In this document: piece after piece, positions 17,701-27,700 of the stretch
Layout: every line of letters starts with the position of its first letter
Position numbering within the stretch: the first letter of the stretch is position 1
IMG/VR virus record: IMGVR_UViG_3300042386_000224
Span: 1 to 29,762 of that record
Length of the DNA: 29,762 nucleotides
Strand: one strand, 5' to 3'
Origin: a virus
Notes under the pieces: generated by a model
Databases searched by the model: none
What the model was told of the DNA's origin: nothing
What the model saw: the letters and a program-made list of their open reading frames with translations, nothing else
Program-made: the position numbers and the translations under genes

Positions 17701-20453
17701 CAGTTCAATTTTTACTAGGTATTACTGAAGATATTAATACTAAAACAGATATGATTAATGCAGCCGCAAGTAAGGGGCAGCCTGTAGAAGGATTTTTAAG
17801 TTCATTGAATCAGCTTACAACTCTACGTACGTCTTATAATGAAGGTTTAAATGCTAATCAGCCTTCTAATCGCATGCTTAATTTTGTTGCATTTGAAAAA
17901 GGTGCAGGTAAAAATGTTGATGCAGTATTAGACAAATTTAGTGGACTAGGAAAAGATATTGTATCCAGTATGAATCCTGCTGAAAAAGCTACACTTAGAG
18001 CAATGTCTATATACCGTGAATCTTTGCAAGATAAACTTGATTCAGAGAAAAAGTCTGGTTTATCTACAGTAGATACTGCAAAGAAAATTACTGATTTAGA
18101 TGAAAAGATGAAGGAAATGGGAGACTCTGTTACTGAAGCAGCTAATGCGGCTAAAGAAGCAGGTAAAACATTTGCAGATTCATTTACATCTACGTTTAAA
18201 GATGCATTTAAAGGTTTATTAAATCAACAAAAAGATGAAGATAAATCAGTGCTTGGAACTTTTGGCAGCAAATTAATGACTGGTATTAAAGATCAAGTTG
18301 TTGATATGTTTACAAATTCTTTTACTAATACAATAGGCCTTGGTAAAAATGGTCCATTGTCTAGAGCATTTAATAATGCAGGTAAAGGCATTTCATCTAT
18401 GTTCAGCGGTATTGGATCTGGTATAAAAGATATCTTTACAGGTAATATGACATGGGACAAGTTTAGTGGCGGTATTAGTGGCTGGTGGGACGATCTTACT
18501 AAGAAAGATATTTCCAATATGTCTCCTGAAGAAATTCAGATGTCGGCTTCTAAAATCTTTGCTGATGCTGTTAATAAGTTTGCAGGGTTAAGTGGTGGCG
18601 CGGGAGGCAGTGGTGGCGGTAGTAATTTACCAAGTTCACTTCCCAATATTAAAGCTGATACTGGTAATTTCTTTACTAATATGTTTGAACCAGGTGGTAT
18701 ATTTGGTGATGACCTTCAATCAGGAACTCCTGGTGCTGATAATTTTGTTGGCCCTATTCAACCTGGCTCACAAGGTGGATCTGATTTTGTTGGACCGCTA
18801 CAAGGCACAACAACAGGCGCTGACAGTTTCGGCTTTGGCATAGAGGAGTGGTTTAAGAATCTTGATTTTGGCTTTGCTGCAACTGGTGGTAAAATAAGCG
18901 GACCAGGTACTGGCACATCTGATTCTATTCCAACAATGCTATCTAATGGCGAATTTATTATTAATGCTAAAGACACTAAAGAAAATATAGCGTTGTTAGA
19001 AGCAATTAATAGCGGAAAAGTACTTAGAAGATCAGCAGGCGGTATCATTAGTGGTTTAGCGGGTGTCGCTGGAGCCGCAGGTAATTTAGCTGGTGCAGGT
19101 GGTAATAGCACACTTGGCGGAGCTATAGGTATTGCTGGTGCATTAGGAAATTTCTTAAATTTATTAAATGGCAATCCTAGTGATAAATTACTACAAGCCG
19201 CAATACACTTAGAGGCAGCTGCAACAGCATTGGAGACTGCTGTGAGTGCAGGAGGATTAGGCGGTGCGGTTGATAAAATGGCAGGCGTGTTTGATGCTAA
19301 GACTGCTAATTCACTTGGAGTGTCTAATGGTATAGATGCAAATGGTAATAATATCAATTATGCTCCAGGAACAATACCAGAAGGTATGACTAACTTATCT
19401 AGACAAACAGGAATGGATAGTGCTCAAACTTTTGCGTTACCTGATAGTGGGGGTGGTCCAACAGATATTACTCCATTAATAGGCTCAGGCACTATGAACG
19501 GTAGCCCTGCTCCATTAGCTGGAATGATAGGCGAACCTGGAAGCGGTGGCGGCATATTCGATTTCTTTAAAAATCTTGACTTTTCTAAAATGTTTGGAGC
19601 GTTTGGATTTGCAACTGGTGGTCAAGTCACAGGCGCAGGAACAGCTACTTCAGACTCTATTCCGGCTATGTTGTCTAATGGCGAATTTGTTGTAAATGCT
19701 GCAGCTACTAGAAAGAATTTACCTATGTTAATGGGTATTAATAATGGTGAAGTTGAACACCACTTCTTAGGTGCATTAGCGGGTGTTATGTCTATTGCAA
19801 GCTCAGGCATGAGTATTGGTCAACAAGCCGCATCTATGGCAGATGGTGGCGGAGGCGGTGGTGGCGGAGGCATTATGGATATGATAATGAAGCTACTTGG
19901 ACCAATCTTTAAAATGATTGGACCGCTTGCTAAGATATTCCCTGCTATTGGTAATTTATTTGGTGGTGGCGGTGGATTTGATGGCATAGGTAATATATTT
20001 GGTGGTGGTTCTGGCGGTGGTGGCGGAGCACTCTCTGCAGACAGTCTAGGCTTTTCATCTTTAAGCATGGCTACAGGCGGTACTGTAACTGGCCCAGGAA
20101 CTAGTACATCTGATTCAATCCCTGCTATGTTATCTACAGGTGAATTTGTAGTGCGTGCTTCAGCCGCGTCACAGCACCGTAATTTACTGCATCAAATTAA
20201 TAATGGCCAAATACCAACATTTGCTACAGGTGGTCTTGTAAACGCATCGAGTTCTGTGATGGCGACGCCAACCACAAGGAGTGCTAAGCCAGTTGTCAGT
20301 ATGTCTACAGGCAAAGGCAAAACACAACAAGTAATCAATTTAAATATAACTGGAGATATCTCTAGACAAACAAAATCTGAGATATATAAAATGATGCCAT
20401 CTATTGCAGATGGTGTTAATTCACAAAATCGAGAAACAGGATATAAACGATAA
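8775..20453 (+). CDS. Giant tape measure protein with transglycosylase domain (3892 aa)
   Basis: ATG 8775 is 8 bases after AAGGAG. Residues about 45-210 match the tape measure N-terminal domain (TRSTFESTAQIFAKLGIASS, GSGVLRGEEFNSIMEQALPV, NQGRITSEVVFNALL). Several hydrophobic segments follow (near 885-960, 1423-1445, 1481-1498, 1762-1782), then long helical text (about 1820-2700). A lytic transglycosylase-like domain lies at about 2770-2905, with QHES (E2796 as the likely catalytic Glu) and SFGLGQIN at 2814-2821. The C-terminal part is Gly-rich and contains three copies of ATGGxVxGxGTxTSDSIPAM at about 3369, 3613 and 3766. The protein sets tail length, and its transglycosylase may open peptidoglycan during DNA entry. 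Lambda gpH has 853 residues for a tail near 150 nm; by simple scaling this tail would be about 600 nm. The stop overlaps the next start (TAATG). Confidence 0.93.
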   Translation: MSGIVIDVEARVDKAQRDLEHLNNSVSSISKSVSSVTSGFSKLAGALSVGGTIVALTQIDSTFTSIENNIRLVTGATKEFGAAYIEVQKIANETRSTFESTAQIFAKLGIASSSLNASSESISKAAKSLQMAGMVAGGSTEGFKAAMMQLGQALGSGVLRGEEFNSIMEQALPVAQMIADSLNISVGALREMANQGRITSEVVFNALLTQSTAIEKKFKLTGATLGSGIDKARESFSILFNEISKSFGISSGLGNLFFKAGQSASALADDIKLMSLNMNIFWREWSPRLSNAFYPFIFAFNKAMALVKTILAASGIEKFLINMWHEMEYAAVNVIRRVFTNLENTGKLLKAFDKGNLFTGTIDSLKLLPKVFGSMLNMTISEYEDWGNTFIKKSKTKFYVMGQTFASGGQYLMGMLGNAIASYGLNLSGLIPGFTSLRDLIVDRTLKPIIKMFKTLGNNLVFSEFDFITKPLTLLGTALRKLLGEDLVEMVVAVSEKFDTFNTILAKIVAAIFPPLRGLWALIELIGDTGSVINISLNANLFNASYNFVSSRLKLLYRTIKDFTTNTDLFKTYGEKVTSKLKESFKTDGISIWYKSIFDGLKTQIVRDLKALNTEIENISGKLGFKINISASLKSAAATIRNFSETVIGYFRLIWDKVVGHSYWTDTISEINSSSEKLSSGPLGKIISFAKNVIATFKGLYSSIKQFISELKTSTVVIDVDKYKSTFEDIKQFLLELKEKAIAFGDTIADVWNKLKDPDYLNSEEFKTKIKSAFSEVKQWISEAQANINIVIESEGFKTVVSEIKSLGSVLSDTIEKSVGKTAPQFAEAFVATFAALLAQKFMPDGPIGSFIKNTLVLSAVHAWASIESLWESLPSASIGVKIGRVIGTAIGTAIGYLITELPSILKQVFGFLGGFGQGLLEGLFPIGGFVSGIFTLLEGMGLNTAFGLIGTWLFGSKVLSLFGMLGLFTEKIAALSALTAGVGRFFAGNLGSSASTWAASPLAFISRELFGPGRKTMMLGMTALALDMLGAFDVVFKDSPLTHTIFQIITGGFAIYGKEVFSYITKGVLFPMINELAIAIAPYSVRLATLLFSLVIPPLNPGAPFLEKMFSKSLIFIEELMSNLGILLLFIKDIAFAFIKVFDFAKFMRVGAILAVTTALGYLIANLKELNKLPETKVDVAQADLPKKDMYTQLVANMQENKNLSTTVFDPNTATASADTTMTDATYFRSRWDQIKDGWQSLKDKWSEGVDNFTENVIRKNTPSSFDQSELDSMLMGPKLPKTGLDSTMEAMKKIWGDRKAEFEKFVIAVQAGDFNKPSVPEQTFLNKELTGTGGFKYNLETQKAINPTADAMADAGQSIVKELIPLNIVLDNLSGAVKGDISYFDAFTESVTGLWKGFRQLRHDIGAPFVELAKALSTFGNTAMLVGMLSAILLMIKAAVHFANKLSAAVGVEAINLQILNFIKNALLFRAAIVGVEGIIIVWSVAIGIAIAAFSDFSDYMSSSMTQLQAKLQQYTQEIGDAVVASGVSFSLLSAIGWDVVYNLLAAVGRALLFVTIKFRKVIWETVKLTYTLVEATAFAFFDLIKALFTMDFAPFVARLKATVDTVKTLFATFASTKAFFVISFAFIGYETFINYYSKAGEQAGYGFVDAFIEAISNKTTQLLAYLGVMLLSFRSIINAQFTSILTLPVSLLGTAMGGITRIAASLAGGFAGEYIANVMLHRPELEGIGNLIGAIIGWKLGKSLSTAIIESAMSPLKKGFIGLLIAGITLAFAIFEGFVNTSKSWSENLSDVIVKLKEILGFKYEPMDITSGLSKQQKGLLATAGVSISYDLSQVNRELLTPKVREGLDGAVSKFADSIDDFRKTSIEGSRDEIDKSIEDLQARNRAVEIWAQRAVAESKFDIQKGIPKLKESLKIGELTNEQKAVYGFNSKVANQEIASKIGSNKLPEADLYQIDVKLNDTSLTMVLDDINKSFERNTSAITAPFDESIRNALTTLNKATPALISSVKEALPFANPEIKSQKYLDENIYKNSEAIKPLIAELNNLVIARNKYIWQMEDAAKSQQKFNKTISDAKAIGIKIDSNSFIMTDELAGKFNSLTASIKRLDQQAQETDNTDVRVNLKITAESLKQYGQALADKNASADKSIRESIKGYSEELGFQLPKAFENLPKTDLEGPLAAVRDTKFKATIGKVALPEIPEKPGLMSQLEGTAQYKKLQDEYNNILQIRKDIEEAGNTTSLDLEITKYSELQKLMEKAKTNPLTAKLLTDEALLSNSINRVTSEYAGYTKEKIDSIGIELADINLQKQIYKDNGEKLAELNSRAENLVSSIKSVDLVPLKESFGVFISEISDKEIQLISPEQAEILRQSALHIANLKEQLTALAKTPNSADKQREIYQQIVAEEDRGRKVAVESSLARKGTLTSGRLSAAADLMNRKYVNQDSLMTLFGMNAAIESLKEKISSTKDPELFVQWKNELNSAEKNLERFKSTFDDITSKTSNVRDIFKTDITDRDLAKLPNGIVRGLIGAAQKFKIELEDALSQSGDEFSDKAKNLFGKLKEIERAGTFITFFKDLANSVEESFTDGIDASLAKIKAGLPELNISAYRLSAMSDQGKGLASEASNLSMLNRIAGMSGLSDAQKEILNRFDKTNSAEILKKLTDDFLSKGSDLNKMLQTPLENSIDATKTLTTSLDNLGIKVDELAGSMATKSLEVPAKETPSVLSPYMPEAKPSTGPRTSSWLDSAMDKIHSTIKSPAAKPVFEANVEKWSDLINDAIKEFPGVTAEMVKTVVQHESQGYNIPAKVKPGVIDTSFGLGQINNATAKFLGVDKTNEADSLRGIAKYLYLNLQMFKNIPDAFRAYAAGQTGAKLGRGYDKQEEFMAIYEGRAGIKAGKAVAMEGRKPTEPSEQKVSNVSLSKFQATSAQAAQEATIKYTSEKARFDEIRNKFGENIRGALVDFGVVDKELANKLGEESVQFLLGITEDINTKTDMINAAASKGQPVEGFLSSLNQLTTLRTSYNEGLNANQPSNRMLNFVAFEKGAGKNVDAVLDKFSGLGKDIVSSMNPAEKATLRAMSIYRESLQDKLDSEKKSGLSTVDTAKKITDLDEKMKEMGDSVTEAANAAKEAGKTFADSFTSTFKDAFKGLLNQQKDEDKSVLGTFGSKLMTGIKDQVVDMFTNSFTNTIGLGKNGPLSRAFNNAGKGISSMFSGIGSGIKDIFTGNMTWDKFSGGISGWWDDLTKKDISNMSPEEIQMSASKIFADAVNKFAGLSGGAGGSGGGSNLPSSLPNIKADTGNFFTNMFEPGGIFGDDLQSGTPGADNFVGPIQPGSQGGSDFVGPLQGTTTGADSFGFGIEEWFKNLDFGFAATGGKISGPGTGTSDSIPTMLSNGEFIINAKDTKENIALLEAINSGKVLRRSAGGIISGLAGVAGAAGNLAGAGGNSTLGGAIGIAGALGNFLNLLNGNPSDKLLQAAIHLEAAATALETAVSAGGLGGAVDKMAGVFDAKTANSLGVSNGIDANGNNINYAPGTIPEGMTNLSRQTGMDSAQTFALPDSGGGPTDITPLIGSGTMNGSPAPLAGMIGEPGSGGGIFDFFKNLDFSKMFGAFGFATGGQVTGAGTATSDSIPAMLSNGEFVVNAAATRKNLPMLMGINNGEVEHHFLGALAGVMSIASSGMSIGQQAASMADGGGGGGGGGIMDMIMKLLGPIFKMIGPLAKIFPAIGNLFGGGGGFDGIGNIFGGGSGGGGGALSADSLGFSSLSMATGGTVTGPGTSTSDSIPAMLSTGEFVVRASAASQHRNLLHQINNGQIPTFATGGLVNASSSVMATPTTRSAKPVVSMSTGKGKTQQVINLNITGDISRQTKSEIYKMMPSIADGVNSQNRETGYKR
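18870..20215 (+). repeat. Three in-frame copies of a tape measure C-terminal motif (about 50 codons each)
   Basis: Copies begin near 18879, 19611 and 20070. Each encodes ATGG, then GxGTxTSDSIPxMLSxGEF, a helix of about 15 residues and INxGxV/I. They are separated by Gly-rich spacers, with nearly pure Gly runs near 19847-19870 and 19966-20028. Most tape measure proteins that I know of carry this motif once. Confidence 0.85.
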
Positions 20454-21085
20454 TGGCATACGGTATCTGGGACGGAACAAAGGTTATTGCTGCATTCACT
20501 AGTCCAATGACAGTAAGAAGCAATCATCCGATATTCTCATCAGATACCCTTTCGTTGAAAAGACTGACATATAGACGTACAGCTCAAAGATGGGAGATAG
20601 ATACGAAGCTATCTCCCCTTCACACAACAGCAAACGAACTATTTGTTAATTTTGTAACGAAAGGGCATGGTGAGGTTGTTAAAGCACTGATGCCCCAAAA
20701 TGTTGGGGCAAAAGCAAACTTAACAATGACAGCTACAATGACTGCAGAAGCAACTGCTGCAAGTGAATCTTCATTATGGGTTCAAGCCGTAACTTCAGGA
20801 AATGGTGGCAAACTATTACCTAAAGGTACATTTATACAATTTGCAACTGAATCACATACAAAAGTATATATGTTAACACAGGATACTATAACGTCAAGCT
20901 TAGAGCATTTTAAATTGCATGTGTATCCTCAGTTAAGAAAAGCTGTTGTTGATGGTCAAGGTATTAGATATAAAGATGATATTATTATTAATATGAAATA
21001 TGATACGGACACTGTTATAGGTATGGTATACGAAGATGGTATACTTATGGATAATGGTTCCATTAAATTAATCGAGGCAGTATAA
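20453..21085 (+). CDS. Distal tail protein / minor tail protein (210 aa)
   Basis: Starts at ATG 20453, overlapping the tape measure stop (TAATG). Sequence features include SPMTVRSNHPIFSSDTLSLK, RRTAQRWEIDTKLSPL and, near the C terminus, KDDIIINMKYDTDTVIGMVY, followed by a strand GILMDNGSIKLIE. The product appears beta-rich and lies where lambda has gpM/gpL and other siphoviruses have the distal tail (Dit) ring. I recognise it as a conserved virion protein of this gene position but do not see a named domain. It most likely forms part of the ring or hub joining the tube to the tip protein encoded two genes later. Its stop overlaps the next start (TAATG), which suggests coupled translation and stoichiometric production. 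Confidence 0.65.
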   Translation: MAYGIWDGTKVIAAFTSPMTVRSNHPIFSSDTLSLKRLTYRRTAQRWEIDTKLSPLHTTANELFVNFVTKGHGEVVKALMPQNVGAKANLTMTATMTAEATAASESSLWVQAVTSGNGGKLLPKGTFIQFATESHTKVYMLTQDTITSSLEHFKLHVYPQLRKAVVDGQGIRYKDDIIINMKYDTDTVIGMVYEDGILMDNGSIKLIEAV

Positions 21086-21711
21086 TGATCCCTTTCTCTG
21101 AAAACATACAAAGAGCATTAAATAGTGATGCTATAGAATATTTCTCAATGGTACGAATAGAGCGTGCCTCTCATGAGACTGAAACAAAACCAATTAATAT
21201 TTATGCTTCAACTAGTCATTACAATGACATACAATTAATAGACGGTAATGATCAAAACAATCCTAAATATTTATTTGTTGCTGACGGAACTCTGCTAGCT
21301 GCTGATCCTCCTCAAAATTCTTCTATTGTAGATAGAGAACAATATAAAATTGTATTTTCTGATCCTGAATTTACAAGAATAGCAGACTTGGAGAATAGTC
21401 TTGTCGGAAGAAAGATTGAATGTAGACTTGGGTTTATCGATCCATTAAATTCTAAACCTATGGTTGATATTAATGATACAATCATAACTTACAGAGGCCG
21501 CATTGATAGCGCCAATAGAACAATTAAAGCTGGGGGTTTAGGTGAAAGTTTGATTTCAATTACCGGGTCAAGTCCAATGTGCAACTTAGATATGAAGAAA
21601 CCGTTCTTCATTACTCGTGAAAAAGTTAAAGAAATGGATGCAAAAGATACTTCCTGTGATCAAGTTTATGAAGGCTCTACCAATATAATTGTAAAGTGGG
21701 GTAGAAAATAA
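21085..21711 (+). CDS. Tail tip hub-associated protein (208 aa)
   Basis: Another gene joined by TAATG on both sides. It begins with MIPFSENIQRALNSDAIEYF and SMVRIERASH, has a central part with VDREQYKIVFSDPEFTRIAD and LVGRKIECRLGFIDPLN, and ends with GSSPMCNLDMKKPFFITREK, then DTSCDQVYEGSTNIIVKWGR. The pattern of an outer domain, an IxIxGxSPMxNLD segment and a DTSxDQVYxGS ending resembles tail proteins encoded just before gpJ-like tip proteins; this corresponds in position to lambda gpL, although no iron-sulfur cysteine set is seen (only single cysteines at widely spaced positions). Probable role: part of the distal tail that seats the central tip protein. Confidence 0.6.
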   Translation: MIPFSENIQRALNSDAIEYFSMVRIERASHETETKPINIYASTSHYNDIQLIDGNDQNNPKYLFVADGTLLAADPPQNSSIVDREQYKIVFSDPEFTRIADLENSLVGRKIECRLGFIDPLNSKPMVDINDTIITYRGRIDSANRTIKAGGLGESLISITGSSPMCNLDMKKPFFITREKVKEMDAKDTSCDQVYEGSTNIIVKWGRK

Positions 21712-24700
21712 TGGCAGCTATTACATCACTAGTATTGGCAGGTATATCACTTGTCTTATCTGTAGTTCAAATGATTCTAGCTAAGAAGCCGAAAGGCCCT
21801 GATATGTCCGGAGTAGAAGCCCGTAAAGGCTATGAAATGGTCGTTGAAGGAAAACCAGATAATTTAGCCTTAGTTTACGGCAGAGCAAAAGTAGGTGGTA
21901 TTCGGGTATTCCATGAAACAAGTGGCACATTTGATTATGTAGAAAGTAATGCTGACAAATCTTTTGTGTCAGGAGTTCAATCTAATACTACAGGAAGTAT
22001 TTTAGTAGGCAAGTATAATAATATCACTAAAAGCTATGAAGGTATTACTAAAAATTGGACAAACAAAACAAATACACAACTAGATGAAGATTTAACAGGT
22101 AAACGAAATGAATTTTTATTTTTTCAACAAGCGCTTTGCTTAGGAGAGATTAATGGTGTATATGATGTAATTATTGATGACTCTAAATATTTATCAGACC
22201 CTTCTTTAGGTACATTCGGTTCACCGCAGTATAGTAATAACTACGATAATAGTGATTCATCTGAGACTAAAAAATGGGATAACCCAAAATACCCTAGATC
22301 TGCGTATAGAATTGATGTACACCACTCTTCTGCTCAAAGAGAAATTGAACCAGATGTGCTTGTAGACGGTGGCTACGAAAAAGCTGATTCAATATTTGCA
22401 GCTAATTTTTCAGATAGAAAAGATGCAATATTTAAAGGCATGACTTATGCTTCGTGCGTATTCAGATTAGATAAAGATGATCCACAATTCAGTCAAGTTC
22501 CTAATTTACAGTTTTTAGTAGAAGGACGTAAGGTACGTGAAATAATTAAAACAGGGGATCAATATGCACTGTCTACACCTAAAGTGTATACTAACAATCC
22601 TGCGTACTGTTTATTGGATTATTTGACAGATAGTGTTGCAGGTGCTGGAATCGACATAGATGAAGAAATAGATCTTACAACTTTTTATCATGCAGCTCAA
22701 ATTTGTAATACTCCTGTAAAAATGGATGCCGAAGCTGGTGGGCATATTTGGAAACCTATTGATGGATCTCGAAATGGTGATGACCGAAATATTGGTAAAA
22801 GAAATGTACCTCTATATGAGTGTAATATTTTAATTGATACAAATAAAGCAATTAGAGATAATGTAGAAGAAATTTTAGCAACAATGTCTGATGCTAGATT
22901 AATATGGGCAAGAGGAAAATATAGCTTACTTCTTGAATATGTAAATAATGCTACCGATGACCTCATACCCCCTGCAGATATTGAACTTCATACTTTAACA
23001 GATGATGATATTGTATTAGACCAGGATATTGAAATTGCATATCCATCTGCTAGTAATAGATATAATTATTGTACAATTAAATTTCACAACGAATCAAATG
23101 ATTTTAAAGATGATGCCGTTAGTTGGCCACATAAAATCAATGATACTACTTTAAGAGGGTATGGAGGTATTAAATATCCTATTGCAGATTTTACATGGAA
23201 AGATGAAGGTGGTGCAAGGAAATTATTAAATAAATATGGCGTGTGGAATGGCACTCTTAATAATACCACATTAACTTATTATATTATAAGAAATTTTGTA
23301 GCAGGAGATGAAAATAAATCTCATTTTTATGACTTAGAATTTGCAGCTGATGACGCAGCTGTTATAACTATTTATGATGGTGCGACAAATAATATTATAG
23401 TAGGGCCAATAACTACGTCTTTTCAAGAAGGAACTTTTGTACAAAAAGTTAAAGATATTAATTTACCGCCTTTTAGAACTCAATTCGACCCCATTGCTTC
23501 AGAAGGTGGGGACGATGTATACACAATAATTCCTAATCACTATTATAAAGTCATAATAACTGCAGGTAATACTAAAGAAGAAAAGGGAGTTTCAGCAGCT
23601 CTTAAACAATCTGTTGGTACCGAAATATTATGGACTACGCGTGAGATTGCATATCAAGGTGTTCAACAGTTAGACTACACAAATACAACATATCTTCAAA
23701 TGAAAGAAGAAGATAATGGTATAGCGTTAGAATTAGAAACATCTTATGCAGGTATTACAGATTATTATCATGCATTAGCAAAAGCTGAAGAGTTAGTTAA
23801 AACAAGTAGAACTGCATACACAATAAAATTTAAATACGTAGTAAGAGAAAAATACTTTGAACCTGGTGATTACTTCATTATAAATAGTGAAACATTAGGA
23901 ATAATGTCAACATCAGCAAATGTGCCTATAGGTGAAAAGCATAATTATTTTAGAATAAATTCTGTAAAGATCTCAGAAGATAATACATGTGAAGTTAATG
24001 CTCAAAGGTTTCATTGGTCTCAGTTAGCATGGATGGATAAAGAAAATGAGTATTTACGTCCAATTAATAAGTACGCTACAGTTATTGCTGCTCCTACAGA
24101 TGTACATTTAATAAAAGAAGCTTATAACGAAAATTCTTTAGGTGTTTTAAAATGGTCTGCTGCTGAAGAAGTTGATTTGATTAATTATGTTATTTATATC
24201 TATGAAGGAAGTGATATAGATAGTATTTCTCCTCCAGTGTTTAATGAAATAGGTCGTACAATAATCGGAGAGTTTGTTTTACCGCTATTAAATATTTCTA
24301 GCGCTATATTTGCTGTGCGCACGCAAACACGTACAGGCTTTTCGCCTTATGCTTACAGTAGCACAGTAGAAGCAGAAATGTTCGATAATGCAGTTTACAC
24401 ATATCCAGGATTTTCTATTTCTAATGTTAGTAATGTTATATCATGGACAGCATTTAGCGTATACAAAGATAGTATAAAGCTGGGCGATGTTGCTGCCGGT
24501 TCACACACAGCTTTGACACAAGAAGGCATCTTATATATTTATTATGATAATGGTATGCTTTTCTCGTATGACGTTAACGCGTTTAGAAATAAACGGCTAG
24601 TTGCAACGTATGAGCATGGGGTTGTAATAAAGCCTATTAAAGTACAAATATATCCGCCAACATCGCTAAAGGTTACGGGGAGTTCTGATACAACTTTTAA

Positions 24701-27700
24701 CACAAAAGATGTTGAAATCAGTTGGGAGAATTTATCTGTACAGCCTGTAAAACCCTCTAAATATTTAGTACAAATTTTGAGTCTTGCAGATGACTTAAAG
24801 AAATCTTACACAATTTCCTTAACGAGTTTTAAACTAACTAAGGAAATGAATGTCGAAATTTTTGGGACAGCGACAAGATCTTTTAAAATTAAAATTTACG
24901 GAATTGATGCTGCAAACAATGCAACTACTGGTTATTTAAGTGCTACCTTATCTAATAACGAACCAAGTAGTCTAGATTTGACAATTACAAAAGGCATTAC
25001 ATCGTCTATTGTTCAATCTGAAATTGATTCAGATAAAGATATTATAAAATATGTATTTAAGCAATACACAAGTGCTAGTGCCATAGTAGCTGGGGAGGAG
25101 ATAGAGTCTACTTCTAATTATGCTGTATTCAATACAGAAGCTAATACTAACTATTGGTATACAGTTACTGTGTATGATGATTATGGCGTAGGAACTGAGA
25201 GTGATAAGCTATTATCTAAATCTGGGGGTATAAATTCAGATTCTATATTTTTATATAAAAGATCTACAGCTACAACTATTAGTGTGCCTTCTACTACATT
25301 ATCATACACATTTTCTACAAAAGCGTTAGCAGGTGCTTTAGATGGATGGTCTACATCCATTCCAACAGGTACTGATCAATTATATATGACAATGGCATCT
25401 GTTATTTCGATTTCAGATATAGATGATATATTGGCAACTGAATGGGCCACACCTGTTAAATATGAGACAGGTTTTGTAAGCTTTAGAAGCGCTATTGTAC
25501 CTGCTTATCAACGATCTGTAGATGTTTTAACAAGCAACCCTGGAATTGTTACTTATGATTTTACAACGAATTCTATAACTACCGAGGCATTGGCTAACGG
25601 GTGGCAAAAGACTATTCCGTCAGGAAATGATCCATTATATATTACAACAGCTATTGCAAATAGTAAAGAAACTACAGATAGTATTGCTGCAAGCGAGTGG
25701 TCAACTCCGGTTGTGCTTTCAAAAGATGGTCAAAAAGGTCAAGGCAAGGTAAAAGGAATTAGTTTTTGTAGACATACTGCAGCTCCTAACCCACCAGCAT
25801 CTACAGATGGTACTTTTTCAGCACCCAATGCAACTGGCGTAATTACTGTTGGCAGTCCTGCTGTAGCTGTTACGGGTGTAACATGGAGTGATGGCATTCC
25901 TCCTGGTGAGTCTCAATTATACATGACAACTAGGTTATTTACTAGCGATGCTGTTGGCCAAGGCGATTGGACTACTCCTGTAGCTATTTCAAAGACAGGG
26001 CCAGGTAGTAAGATACGCTATATATTTAGTTCTTCAACATCTGCTACAGCACCAGCTTTACCTTCTACAAATATTACAGCTGATACAACTGATTGGAAAC
26101 TAACAGGAGCATCTGATTCGCGTTGGATGAGTGTTCAAGTTAATACACTTGATGCTACTAATACTATCGTTAGTTCATATGGTGCATGGTCTACTGCAGC
26201 TTTAATAAAGGGTGAAAAAGGTGATACTGGCTTAAGTGCAGTCCTGTCTAATCAGTATCAAGGCATTCCATGTAATGCGGCAGGTACTCCGTTAACAGGG
26301 GCGTTTAATACTGCTACTACAACAATGCGTGTATATAAAGGTAGTACTGAGATTACGTCTTTATGTACATTTAGCGTTACTAAAACTGATGTGACGTGTA
26401 CTGAAGCGACTACAAGTAGAACACAAACAGTTACTGCGATAGCTGCAAATACAGGTAGTGTTAAAATCACTGCAACTGAGACTGCAACAAATCTAACCGT
26501 TGATGCTGTATTTTCATTAGCTAAACAATTACAGGGGCCACAAGGTGATTATGCCAACGGTACAGACGCTGTTTTGTATGAAGTTTCTGCAAACTCCCCT
26601 ACAACAGTAAAAAGTTTAGCTGGAACATATTCACCAACTACTATTGTATTTTCGTCATTTAGGACTGTAGGCAATAGTGGTAAGTCTGCATATTCTGCAT
26701 ATTGGCGTGTTTATATAGATGGTGTAGAAACTGAAGTAGTGACTGATGCCCAAGCTACAGCAACAACTACACGAACTGTAACGGTATCAGGCGCCAGTAC
26801 AGTAGCGGTAAAAGCCTATTGGCATCCATACAGGACAGATCCATATTTTCTTGATATGGATACAACTACAATAGTACCTGCAGGACCGAAAGGTGCTGAT
26901 TCAACAGTTCAAGGGCCTAATGGTGCTGGTTCTTTAGTGGTGTATAAAGCTGGAACAATGGCAAGTTACCCTGCTAAACCAACAGGACTTTCTTATGCAG
27001 CGAGTACAACAGAATACACTACAGGATGGAAAATAGCGTCTGCAAATGTTACATTAGGTAGTGGAGAGATTTTATTTCAGTGTGATGGGAGTTATGTTGC
27101 AGGAGGTACAACAATAACGTGGACAGAAGTATATCCTAGTTTATTAAAAGTAGGTACATTAGATGCAATTACTGTAATAACTGGAAATTTAAAATCTGCA
27201 AGTACAGGTAGACGTCTTACTATTAATGATAGCAATGAACACGAATTTAGATGCCTAGATGCAAGTGGTAATCAAGTAGCTACAATGGGTGATGATGGTT
27301 CTACATCTGCGGAAGAGATTTTCAGAGCCGACTTAAGATATACACAAACTTATGGACAAGCTAATTCGGCATCTACCGCATTTAATGCTGAAATGCCTGG
27401 AAGTTTGACAGGACGCGGTGCTAATTATACATCAACAGGTTTCCAAGCAACGACTACAGACTCAGACGCAAATAATAATCCTCGATTATTTGGTGCTATA
27501 GGGCGTATGCGTGCAAATTCTGTAGGAACAGTTGATACCGGTTATGGTGCATTATTTCTATCATCTATAAAAGATGCCACTAAGATGAAACGTGCATATC
27601 TTGCAATGGAAGAATCTGGATTTGATTGTGGCGCTTATATTGATTATAGAATTCGCTATCCTATAATTGGCCAGTTTATGGCACGAACTGATGTGACATT

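Noticed and set aside
18758-19357. 199-aa minus-strand ORF opposite the tape measure gene
   Set aside because: Its Pro/Ala/Ser-rich text is the shadow of the Gly/Ala-rich plus-strand codons; no ribosome site or motif.
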